A stretch of DNA of 64,000 nucleotides from Cydia pomonella (Eukaryota; Arthropoda; Insecta; Lepidoptera; Tortricidae): contig NC_084727.1 in assembly GCF_033807575.1 (NCBI RefSeq), positions 1,612,001-1,676,000 of the forward strand, in the 5' to 3' direction. Shown one piece after another: positions 43,380 to 52,435 of this stretch. The notes beneath the pieces were generated by a model that saw only the letters and a program-made list of their open reading frames with translations, was not told the DNA's origin and did not search any database. Both the position numbers and the translations under genes were made by a program. Numbering within the stretch: position 1 is the stretch's first letter; every line of letters starts with the position of its first letter.

Positions 43380-43640
43380 GTGACAAATTCCGATCCTCGA
43401 AAATCTGTTAAGACTTCGGTGCGAAGCCGAAGGCCGAGTTGCAAGAGAGCGAAATTCGGACACGACATAATTATAAATTAAGACAAAAGTGTAGATCTAC
43501 TATTAAATTCGACACTCCGAGAAGGCTGAAGAACAAGCTCCACGTAGGGTTTAAGACAAGTAGCTTTCTAAAACTGAGCTCTACGTTGGGTGTATAAGGC
43601 CCTTTGGCCCAAAAGCTGACAGATTTGCAGAATACTGGAC
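43380..43640 (+). repeat. Diffuse GAGGCCGAAGGCC-type repeat, right block
   Basis: GAAGCCGAAGGCCGAGTTGC and GAGAAGGCTGAAGAACAAGC repeat the module of 38450-39070 in the same orientation. Confidence 0.5.
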
Positions 43641-44164
43641 ATCAAAAATCAACCACGAACCAATGGGTAAAGTATGAGAAAAAAATCAGTATCGTCGTTG
43701 CGCTTTCCAAATCTGATTAATGCGCGATTTTAATTAAATGAATTAATACCTTATGTGTATTGTTGCTAGGTAACTATTTGTCAATCAAAAATCGAGCACA
43801 TACTCGTATCAGCTTTGGACAGCGCATGGGCGATATTGCAAGCCTGGTGGAATGGGCCTCCTCGTAGGGACCTGCGTTGGAGACGCGCTTACGTGCCCTA
43901 TACACGACGCACAAAGGTTCATGTACAAACTACCCGTTTTTTTGCCAACGATTTTGGTGCCCCCCTAGACGTGGTGCCCTAAGCAAGTGCTTATTTTGCT
44001 TAATGGTTAATCCGGCACTGTACACGGCCACCAACTTTCTTGCTTACCCTCGACTTTTTTATAAGTGTACCCTAAATTTTGAATTAAACAAATGATATGA
44101 CCAAACAAATTTGAATAAGCAACAAACAACGAGAAACGAAAAACCAAAGGTCACTTTTCAAATC

Positions 44165-44184
44165 ATGCGGATCGAAGGCCAAAA
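44165..44184 (-). promoter_or_regulatory. BEL primer-binding site (candidate)
   Basis: Directly after the 5' LTR the minus strand reads TTTTGGCCTTCGATCCGCAT. A TGG start three bases in is what a tRNA 3'-CCA would pair with. The tRNA is not identified. Confidence 0.45.
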
Positions 44185-44731
44185 TGTTCAATAGCGAGAG
44201 AGTGGACTGTAATTCGAAAAAGGGGGGCGATAGGGAATGAAATTTAGGGGCCGGTTGAGCAAGAAAGTTGTGAGATATTAAGATTAGAATATTAAATTAA
44301 AACTAAAATGTGAAATAGTGTAGGGCGAAGTTACCTTTCAGTCCGGGAGTTGTGGGGCTGAATCGTTGGTCGCCGTTGAAGACCGCTGGTGGTGATTCTG
44401 GCTGTCCTTATCGCCAGCTAGAAGTAAGCTCAGAACCGTTACCTTGAGTCGTCCAACTTAGACCTCGGATTTTCCACTTCGCGGATGTGCCTGGTGTCCT
44501 TCGTCCACACAACACTGAGTCTAAATGCTAGAGACGTGGTTGGCAGTAGTGCTTTCAATAAGTTGCGAAAATTAGCGAGAACGACGAAATACGATGTTAA
44601 CTAGTGGTAGGTTGATGACACACTGACTCTGACGTGTCTATGACAGAGCAATATTCAAATTCCAACTGTGAGCTGGTGTTGCCACAGTAAATACGAGAAA
44701 ATCTTATAGAATACAAGGCCAAAGCTGGACA
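44185..44731 (-). repeat. BEL 5' LTR
   Basis: 547 bp, upstream of gag on the minus strand. It is followed by the second GTGTC duplication at 44732-44736. Confidence 0.95.
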
Positions 44732-44892
44732 GTGTCGAACATTTAAAGGGCCATATGTACTGTAAAACGTTGTACGATACATGTGCGAATAGGTAATCCG
44801 CAACTCCCTTTAGTCGTATTTTAATTTATCGCCACTCGTTTCGAATTTTCTTATTTTTCGCACTTGTATCGTAATGTACTATTTTTTTTTTA

Positions 44893-45133
44893 AAACGTAA
44901 TAATATACAGCATTACAGTCGAGACCAAAGCACTGTACAATTCAGATTATATAATTGGATTACATAGTGGGAAAAACAGATCACAATCAACTTTCGTCCA
45001 TCACCTCGCAATACCGCAGACACATCTGATACACAGCCGTCCATCGACTTGCAAACATATCACAATCTGGTGCCCATGACAGAAGGGAGTTCAGCAGCCT
45101 TAGAGCCCGCACTACCACTACTATTGCCTATAA
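44893..45133 (-). pseudogene. C-terminal fragment of the 1.5-4.7 kb LINE family
   Basis: The minus strand reads LLNSLLSWAPDCDMFASRW, then CLRYCEVMDES and a stop. This parallels LLNAFLASAPECDLIAWRW...CLRFCEVMD at 4441-4545. The 3' UTR runs to an A-rich tail at 44883-44895. It is interrupted on the right by an RTE fragment. Confidence 0.75.
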
Positions 45134-45143
45134 TGGAACGTAT

Positions 45144-45471
45144 CTTCTTCTTCTTTTCCTTTTCCCACTTTAGGTGGGTCGGCTCTCCTAATTAATTTAC
45201 GCCAGGCACTTCTGTCCTGGATTGTCTTTATATCTAGCTTGGCATGCTTTATTGTTGGGGTCATGTTTGTCCTCCAGGTGCCGGGTGGACGCCCTCTACC
45301 GCGTTTTATTTCAGGCAATTCCAGCGCCTTACGAACCACATTGTCATCGTCTCTTCGCATAACGTGTCCGTACCATCTTAGCCGACTTTCTGTTATTTTT
45401 TCAGGTATTGGGGCTACCTTGAAACTACCTCTTACATGTTCGTTTCTAATTTTATCTAGGTATGCGTATAT
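45144..45471 (-). mobile_element. RTE LINE 3' end with 10-bp target duplication
   Basis: The duplication TGGAACGTAT is at 45134-45143 and 45472-45481. It encodes the RTE C-terminus (NEHVRGSFKVAPIPEKITES, RWYGHVMRRDDDNVVRKAL, RRADPPKVGKGKEEE) and ends in an (AAG)n tail (TTCTTCTTC on plus). 328 bp, a strong 5' truncation. It nests in the LINE fragment at 44893-45133 and beyond. Confidence 0.88.
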
Positions 45472-45775
45472 TGGAACGTATGGATAAAAAATAATAAGCA
45501 TAGCAAAATTTTGAGACCTGTTTTTCTGGACCTACAGTGGCGCCGACTGGTGAGCAAAAATACGGTAGCCCTCATTGGGCAATAAGGTACTAGTTGTTTA
45601 ATAGATAAGATTTAGAAAATAAACTCCTGCAAGTTTTTGCAAGTTATTACAAAAATCGAGCAAGGTTTACACTACAATACTTACTGCTAGCACCTCCACA
45701 TGTCTGGTTTTGTCAGAGTTTACCGTAACAAAGATTCTCGCGAACTTGACACCTTCTTTGACATATGAGATGTGT

Positions 45776-45907
45776 GAAAATGCGTAGCAAGGAATGTGTT
45801 TATTTAGAACCAATAGATTACTGAACTGTCCACTAGAGCTGCTTTGAGCGAGGATAGATAAATAAAGTGATTCTATTGGTCATGTAGAAACACATCACTT
45901 GCTACAC
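45776..45907. mobile_element. Fold-back MITE next to host exon 4
   Basis: Inverted ends ATGCGTAGCAAGGAATGTGTT and AACACATCACTTGCTACACAT, partly diverged. It lies about 65 bp into the intron downstream of the exon at 45971-46096. Confidence 0.6.
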
Positions 45908-45970
45908 ATCCTCGCACATTTGAGCCTCATGTATGGGAGCCTCGGTTTTAGATATGATTGCAGAGCATAC

Positions 45971-46096
45971 CAGTTGCCAGCGACCCCAGACGTCGCGCTC
46001 AGCAAGCACGGCGCCCGCGCCCCACACGCACGGCCCCGTCAACTTCATCGACACCGCACATTTGACGAATGCCGGCCGGTGACGAGCATCGTTCAA
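45971..46096 (-). CDS. Host gene exon 4: region of the catalytic serine
   Basis: 126 bp, exactly 42 codons in phase zero at both ends. Acceptor TGACTGACGTTTTAG, donor GTATGC. It contains RHRPAFVKCAVSMK and GPCVWGAGAVLAERDVWGRW. Aligned to the S1 signature C.GDSGGPL...GRW, the second Cys matches. GDSGGP reads Trp-Gly-Ala-Gly-Ala-Val, so catalytic Ser195 is Ala and Asp194 is Gly. GRWQL followed by LGLGVYGPGC in exon 5 restores the usual GRW.L.GI.S.G.GC pattern across the junction. That match makes the assignment strong even though the active site is lost. Confidence 0.85.
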
Positions 46097-46207
46097 CTAA
46101 AACGTCAGTCAAATTACTCACTATTCACAGTAAAGTAAGTACATAATTCACACCCCGCATGTTAGAATTGTGACATTCTTGTTTTAAGTTTCTATTTTTT
46201 ACTTTAG

Positions 46208-47036
46208 TTTTTAGGGTTCCGTAGCCAAATGGCAAAAAACGGAACCCTTATAGATTCGTCATGTCCGTCTGTCTGTCTGATTCTGTCACAGCCACTTTTT
46301 TCCGAAACTATAAGAGCTGTACTGTTCAAACTTAGTAAGTGGATGTATTCTATGAACCGCATTAATATTTTCACACAAAAATAGAAAAAAAAAAACAATA
46401 AATTTTGGGGGTTCCCCATACTTAGAACTGAAACTCAAAAAATCTTTTTTCATCAAACCCATACGTGTGGGGTATCTATGGATAGGTCTTCAAAAATGAT
46501 ATTGAGGTTTCTAATATTTTTTTTTTCTAAAATGAATAGTTTGCGCGAGAGACACTTCCAAAGTGGTAAAATGTGTGTCCCCCTCCGTAACTTCTAAAAT
46601 AACAGAATGAAAAATCTAAAAAAAATATATGATATACATTGCCATGTAAACTTCCACCGAAAATTGGTTTGAACGAGATCTAGTAAGTAGTTTTTTTTAA
46701 TACGTCATGAAATTAAAAAACTATTCAGTTTAGAAAAAAAATATATTAGAAACCTCAATATCATCAAAGACCTATCCATAGATACCCCACACGTATGGGT
46801 TTAATGAAAAAAGATTTTTTGAGTTTCAGTTCTAAGTATGGGGAACCCTCAAAATTTATTGTTTTTTTTTTCTATTTTTGTGTAAAAATCTTAATGCGGT
46901 TCATAGAATACATCTACTTACCAAGTTTGAACAGTATAGTTCTTATAGTTTCGGAAAAAAGTGGCTGTGACATAATCGGACAGACAGACGGACATGACGA
47001 ATCTATAAGGGTTCCGTTATTTGCCATTTGGCTACG
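46208..47036. repeat. Two family B copies as a head-to-head inverted pair
   Basis: 46208-46714 is a minus-strand copy with its 3' end at the left. 46716-47036 is a plus-strand copy. Their distal about 320 bp pair as inverted arms around a loop of about 185 bp. The right copy lacks the last bases (GGCTACG then unrelated sequence). Confidence 0.9.
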
Positions 47037-47379
47037 CCACAATATATCGTGATTAAATAAATTCAATTTAGTAGTCAAGTAACCTACATTGTATTGTAAA
47101 GTTAATAATATAAGTTAATAAAATAAAGAACTTAATTAAGACTTATTTTTAGGAAAGCGTTGCGAGCAATGCGAGCTTGTTCTATTTGGCACTTGACCTC
47201 GAATCTATGATTACCCTGGTCATTTACAAATACAGTCTAGGTACTCGTACGAGCGGACCCTTTGTACAATTTAATTTCTGACTTTCAGATCAGGTAATGA
47301 TGCCCTTTCTATTTTCACGGTCATTACATTGGTTTTTTTTTTATGTTTATTATAAGGGCATATTTCGCACTTATAATAT

Positions 47380-47560
47380 CTACACGTTCAAGTAAGTTCT
47401 GTAGATCTACAAAGGTGGCCGCCAGCAGAAAAGTATCGTCAGCATACCTGATGTTGTTGACAACGTGACCATTTACTACTATGCCCTCTGTGGTATCTTA
47501 TATAGTCTCCCGAAATATTGTCTCCGCATTAAAAAGAAGCGGTGCCAATGAGACTTCCTT
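47380..47560 (-). pseudogene. LINE RT palm fragment
   Basis: The minus strand reads LAPLLFNAETIFRETI, a stop, then GIVVNGHVVNNIRYADDTFL (motif C) and LLAATFVDLQNL. It is a short remnant of an RT of different type from its neighbours. Confidence 0.7.
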
Positions 47561-47625
47561 ATCAAAATCAAAATCGTCTGTTTGTCCAACACAGGTATAA
47601 AATAGCATGGTATAAGTACAGGGTG

Positions 47626-47761
47626 CGTAGCCAATATGCCAATCGTTTACACGCCGTAGTGAACGAAACGCAATTGTCACTGTCGCACTAATATGGAAGA
47701 GAGAGACACAAAGCGTTTCGTTGTCGTAGCGAAAGCGATTTTCACGTTGGCTAAGCACCCG
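47626..47761. mobile_element. MITE with GGGTGCGTAGCCAA ends
   Basis: AGGGTGCGTAGCCAATATG at the left and CACGTTGGCTAAGCACCCGG at the right are inverted. The interior has CGAAACGC and GCGTTTCG arms around TGTCGCACTAATATGGA. Confidence 0.7.
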
Positions 47762-48874
47762 GGCCTTATAATCATCTTCTTCTTCTTCTTTGCTCATTCC
47801 CACTTTAGGTGGGGTCGGCTCTCCTAATTTGTCTGCGCCATGACATTCTGTCTAGGTTTGTCGGATCAGGAAGTCTCTCCTTCCTTAACAGGCTGGCCAT
47901 ACTGGTCCACCACGTCGTTTGGGGCCGGCCTCTTTACCTCTTTCTTTTTCCGGCAGGTATAGTGCTTTCTTAACCACATACTCGTCATCTCTGCACATGC
48001 CATGTCCGTACCACCGCAGACGACATTCCTTCAGCTTTTCGGGGATAGGGGCTACCTTAAAGGTTCCACGTATATGTTCATTTCTGACCTTATCAAGCCT
48101 ATAATACCCCTCCCGACCATCGAAGCATCTTCATTTCTGTCGTGTGAAGCTTTTGTACGTCTGTCTTCTGCATTGGCCAGCATTCGGCTCTATAGAACAA
48201 TTCCGGTCTGACAGCAGTTTTTTAGACCTTTCCTTTTGTGCGGATTGGCATTCGAGGGTCACAACGCACTACTATTAAGCAACGCCACTTTTGCCAGCCG
48301 ACGCTTACTCTATAGGCCACGTCCGCCTCGATTTTGGCACTCTCGAATACAACCGAGCCAAGATATTTGAACTGGAATACTTTAGGTACCGGCGTTTGGT
48401 CAGGGTAGAGAACCGTGGTGGACTGACTGTTATCGCTAAACCGGCATTCGAGGTGTTTAGTTTTTGATCTACTGACTTTAAATCCCGAAATAAATTTAAA
48501 TTACTCTTTCTCCAAAGTGTCGACTCATAGGCGCAATGTAGCTTCTGCCTCCTTTGATGAATTAGATATTAGGAGGATATGTCATCCGCATAGAGAAGGT
48601 TCCAAGGTAGCGGGGCTTGGATATCTTTGGTGATCAGATCCATGACAAGGTTAAATAAGAGAGGACTGAGCCCTGATGAACTCCGACGCCTATTTCGAAT
48701 GCCTCACTTAGACCTGCTGGGCTTTTAACTCTGGTGCACGCACGATCATACATATCCTGAATAAGCCTTACGTATCCTTCTGGTAGGTGTATTGAGCTCT
48801 TAGAGCTTGCCACACGAGTCTTCGTGGTACTCTGTCAAAGGCTTTCTACAGGTCAATGGAGATAAGATGTAGGT

Positions 48875-49968
48875 TTTTTTTATGGTAAAGGAGGCAAACG
48901 AGCAGACGGATCACCTGATGGTAAGCGATTACCGCCGCCCATGGACACCTGCAACACCAGAGGGGTTGTAAGTGCGTTGCCGGCCTTTAAGATGGGAGTA
49001 CGCTCTTTTCTTGAAGATTTGAAGGTCGTATCGGTCCGTAAATACCGCAGGCGACAGTTCATTCCACAGTTTAGCTGTGCGAGGCAGAAAGTTCCTGGAA
49101 AAACGCACAGTTGAGGACTGCCAACCATCTAAGTGGTGAGGATGGAAATGTTGTCGCGTAGGGCGATGGCGAAAAGAAGTGGCAGGGATTAATCCGAACA
49201 ATTCCTCGGAGTACTCCCCGTTGTACATGCGATAGAAAATGCAGAGCGAGGCAACATCCCTACGCAGCGCCAAGGAGTCAAGCCGATCCGAAATGCACAG
49301 GCAGTCGACAATTCGAGTCGCTCTTCGTTGGATGCGGTCCAGAGGGAGAAGCTGGTACTGGGGTGCCCCTGCCCATAGATGAGAACAGTATTCCATGTGC
49401 GGGCGCAAGCTGTATGCGTTGGGCCGGTGTGAAATACTGTCTCGATCTGTTGAGCACACCGAGCTTTTTTGAGGCTAATTTAGCCTTACCCTCTAGATGG
49501 CCGCGGAACTGGACTTCACTCGAAATGTCGACGTCAAGGATTCCGATACCGGGTGTGGCAGTCAGGGGAGTGCTCTCAAAACAAGGTGATACGACAAACT
49601 CTAACTTATTTGCGGTAAACGCGCAAACTTGTGTCTTAGTAGGGTTGAAACGGACTAAGTTAAGTCGACCCCATTCAGAGACTTCTTTTATGGAAGTCTC
49701 AATTTCAGACACAAGTTTGTTCCGGTTCTCTATAACGTTTTCCCGAGAGATATTGGTGCAGCCGGTGTAAGACGCATCACCCGTACTATCATCAGCATAA
49801 CAATGAATGCCGCTGATTTGCAGCATGTCATTGATAGAAGAAGGAATAGGGTGGGTGATAGCACACAGCCTTGGGGGACACCAGCATTCACAGACATGGA
49901 GTCTGAGCATTTACCGTCAACTACGACCTTTATGCTTCTGTCTGCTAGAAAGCTCCTGACCCATACAC
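48875..49968 (-). mobile_element. CR1/Jockey-like LINE nested in RTE
   Basis: 5'-truncated LINE in minus orientation. It starts in the RT palm (KVVVDGKCSDSMSVNAGVPQ, 49920-49880 region), has HCYADDSTGDASYTG (motif C), the thumb (GIGILDVDISSEVQFRGHL) and a C-terminus RNFLPRTAKLWNELSPAVF, then a poly-A (T run at 48874). AGGT flanks both sides, and removing the insert restores the RTE residues on either side. Frame changes occur at about 49300 and 49905. Confidence 0.85.
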
Positions 49969-50920
49969 AGGTCTTCTTTGTTCAGGCGATATTTGTCGGT
50001 CATGATTCTAAGCGTTTGGATAGCATCAGTTGTGGACTTTGAGGGTGTATTTGGGGACAGAGTAACAGTTAATTGGATACGATGGCTCAGAATACGTTCC
50101 CATATTTTCAAGGTGTGCGACGTCAGTTTTATGCCCCTGTAGTTACCGCATTCTGTAATGTCGCCTTTGTTTTTGAAAAATGGGACGAGGTGACTAAGAC
50201 GCCATGTGTTTGGTATTTTGTTGATAATATCAGGTAATCAGGTTGAAAATCTGGTAAGCCACTCTATGCCTATTGCTCCGAGGCGTTTCCAAACATCGGC
50301 TGGAACTTGATCTGGGCCGATGGTTTTGTTGTTTTACATCCTTGCAACTGCAGTCTTAACTTCGTCGATACCAATCTCTTTTATGGGCCTTTCAGTTGGT
50401 TTCATAAGATTTAACATTTCACTGGAGAATGCCTCGTCCATGAGTTCCTTATAGTATTCAAGCCATCTGTGCGTTATTTCTTTATCAGTGGTTAACAAAT
50501 TATGATTTTTATCGTTGGTAAATTTATTTGTTTTTATATCTTGTTTTTCTCTGTTCTTGGACTTCGCAATTTTAAAGATAACTGGGTCTGGTTTTGCCGT
50601 TTCAATGTGACTGTAAAATGCCTCCCGTGCAGAAGCTCTCGACTGTGCAACCGCTCTCTTTGTTGTCACCTTTGCTACTCTGTACTTTTCCCGGTCTTCG
50701 TCCAGACCTGACTTTTGCCATGCTTTAAACAGGTTTTTCATGTTCCGCACATTAGCCTTAACTTCGTCGTTCCACCCAGTAGGATCCTTTCCTGTGCTTA
50801 CGCCATCCTTGGCTACAAGTTTAATGTTTGCCTCCTTTTGACAGCATGTTTCGAAATTTGACCACATTAGTTCGACACTGTGGTACGTGTTGGTCATGCC
50901 TTCTGTGATATGCGTACGCA

Positions 50921-51376
50921 CAGTGTTGTCACATCTACCAACTTTTTGGTAGATTTACCTATTTTGCCTGCGTTCTACCTATCTACCTCCCTCGGCCTGA
51001 AATCTACCTATTTTTCAAAATGGTGCAATTGTAAGCAATTCTCAATACATGTGACGGAACATTACTTAATTTCTACCGAATTTAGATTAGATTTAATGAA
51101 AACTTGCCAAAGAAACAGATTATACAAGCAGGTTTATTACCTACAAACAATGGAAATCCTAACTTTTGTTTCAATTTCTTTAATAAATACGTGTACTAAC
51201 GTCAGAATTTGAAAAACTTATAAATAATTCCAAACATTTTATACACATTTTTAATCATAAAAATGTACTTCTATTGAGTGGTAGATCTACCTATTTTTCA
51301 TTTTAAACTCCACCCATTTCTACCTATTTTTGCACCCTGTCCTACCATTTCGCCAAAATTGTATGTGACAACACTG
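50921..51376. mobile_element. hAT MITE, 456 bp
   Basis: Ends CAGTGTTGTCACAT and, at the right, GTATGTGACAACACTG are inverted repeats. The 8-bp duplication CGTACGCA is at 50913-50920 and 51377-51384. The interior carries repeated CTACCTATTTTT motifs in both orientations. It interrupts the RTE coding region, where the flanking residues join in frame. Confidence 0.93.
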
Positions 51377-51763
51377 CGTACGCAGATTCTCTAAAAAAAT
51401 ATCACCCTTTGAACTGGCGAGTTCCTTCCATTTGATTTAGCTGTTCTATCAAATACGTTCTTCAAAGGCTTAGGCAGATCATAAACGCCAACCAAGATTC
51501 TATAATGTGATGTTACTGCTTCCCCTGGAATCACTTACAGTCTCTAAAATATTTATCGTGAGTCGTGAACTCCCTAGAGAGTTATAGGTTTTTTTTTATT
51601 CTGTCACTAATTAATACAAACCAAGTAGCGAAAATGAGTATTACTTTTTAAATATCGACGTTTATAATTTTTTTTTGTTTATGTTTAAGAATATTTAATT
51701 TGATTCATTTAATAGCCGTTTAAAATATTTTTACATAATTTTCAATCGTGGCTGAATACCGAA

Positions 51764-51782
51764 TTCTAACCTAACCTAACCT
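51764..51782 (-). repeat. Short interstitial (TTAGG)n tract
   Basis: CTAACCTAACCTAACCTG: three to four units of the insect telomere repeat on the minus strand. Confidence 0.7.
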
Positions 51783-52039
51783 GTCAAAAAATGACAATAT
51801 GGCGGACGAATGTTTGATATGTCACTGTTTTTAAGAATTATTTCGCTTCAAATTTAGTTTTTTCTTCGCATTGTGATGAAAAACAATACATTGTGCGTGA
51901 CGTCGGGGTAAGAATATTGCATGGGCCATCGTGTAGAGGAGCCATAATGACAGATTCTGCGAAGACCTCAAATGGCGTCTTCTATCAACACTTCTGATTT
52001 TTTTCTAAGTTTCTGGTGGCAAAAGAAGAAGTTACTCAC

Positions 52040-52122
52040 ATTTCTCAATATGTAGAATTCGCGGCAATTGGCGGCGGGCACGACAACTGCCGGTAGCACC
52101 TGCTTCTTGAGTGAATCCAGAT
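52040..52122 (-). CDS. Host gene exon 3 (S1 domain)
   Basis: 83 bp. Acceptor TATCGTTGTGTTAG; two bases complete Asp with exon 2. Residues include LDSLKKQVLPAVVVPAANC and REFYILRN, the S1 segment before a conserved Cys (usually LK.V.LPVV....C). Strong donor GTGAGT, phase zero into exon 4. Confidence 0.82.
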
Positions 52123-52366
52123 CTAACACAACGATATAAATTAAACCTTATTTTCTATCATGAAGGCTATGATAGGGTAGAGTTTTTATTTAAAACATTC
52201 GGCAATAAACATGAAAATTCAATGTTGGTTTTTGTCAACACACTATTGGAGTTAGGTAATCTATCATAAGTGTGTATGCAAAAATAGATGAAGTTCTTAA
52301 GAGTCAGACAGATGTACAAGAGTTGTAAAACCTATATATATTTAACTCATTCTAGCCAATGGTTAC

Positions 52367-52435
52367 CTCTTACCTCATCTCCAGTAGGCTGTCCAGTAGG
52401 ACTCCAAGCCAAGATATTATTAGGTAAATTGAATT
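52367..52435 (-). CDS. Host gene exon 2 (S1 domain)
   Basis: 69 bp. Acceptor GTATATACCTATAG. The first two bases complete Gln left open by exon 1, then FNLPNNILAWSPTGQPTGDE, then Val-Arg and one base. FNLP aligns with the ICLP segment and LAWS with the GWG turn of S1 proteases. Two donors are possible: GTAAGA gives a stop in exon 3, whereas GTAACC seven bases later keeps the frame, so I chose the latter. Confidence 0.8.

Larger units (their letters stand above)
37935..44020. mobile_element. hAT element, 6.1 kb, in the BEL leader
   Basis: Ends CAGTGCCGGATTAA (14 bp exact inverted repeat, CAG start usual for hAT). The 8-bp target duplication TACACGGC is at 37927-37934 and 44021-44028. No transposase frame is present. 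The interior holds GAGGCCGAAGGCC-type repeats, a TTCGACGTGTTGCC fold-back relic near 38370-38420 and a second hAT at 39215-42533. Without that insertion it would be about 2.76 kb. Non-autonomous. Confidence 0.92.
31939..44731 (-). mobile_element. BEL/Pao retrotransposon, young, with a hAT in its leader
   Basis: LTRs of 547 bp (31939-32485 and 44185-44731) differ at one position only (A at 32290, G at 44536). The 5-bp target duplication GTGTC is at 31934-31938 and 44732-44736. In the minus orientation the LTR begins TGTCCAGC and ends TTGAACA. gag and pol lie at 37733-32608. The polypurine tract is next to 32486. The internal leader is split by a 6.1-kb hAT. Without the hAT the element would be about 6.7 kb, normal for the family. 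Near-identical LTRs indicate recent insertion. Confidence 0.95.
31889..44882. mobile_element. Second copy of the compound-TIR DNA element, host of the BEL insertion
   Basis: 31889-31938 (TTTACAGTACATATGG to ACTGTGTC) and 44737-44882 (GAACATTTAAAGGGCC to GTAATGTACTA) are adjacent in the right arm of the element at 8822-10065. The BEL element sits between them at GTGTC. No left arm was found near 31889, so this copy was already partial. Confidence 0.8.
47762..51600 (-). mobile_element. RTE LINE split by a CR1-like LINE and a hAT MITE
   Basis: Minus-strand RTE element. 51600-51385 and 50920-50334 encode the region before the RT (PTGWNDEVKANVRNMKNLFK, EDREKYRVAKVTTKRAVA). 50111-49970 reads STTDAIQTLRIMTDKYRLNK. 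48873-47762 holds the RT after motif A, with GVHQGSVLS and LLYADDI (about 48600-48690) and a degenerate C-terminus, ending in an (AAG)n tail. Two insertions split it at 48875-49968 and 50921-51376. Several stops are present. Confidence 0.85.
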
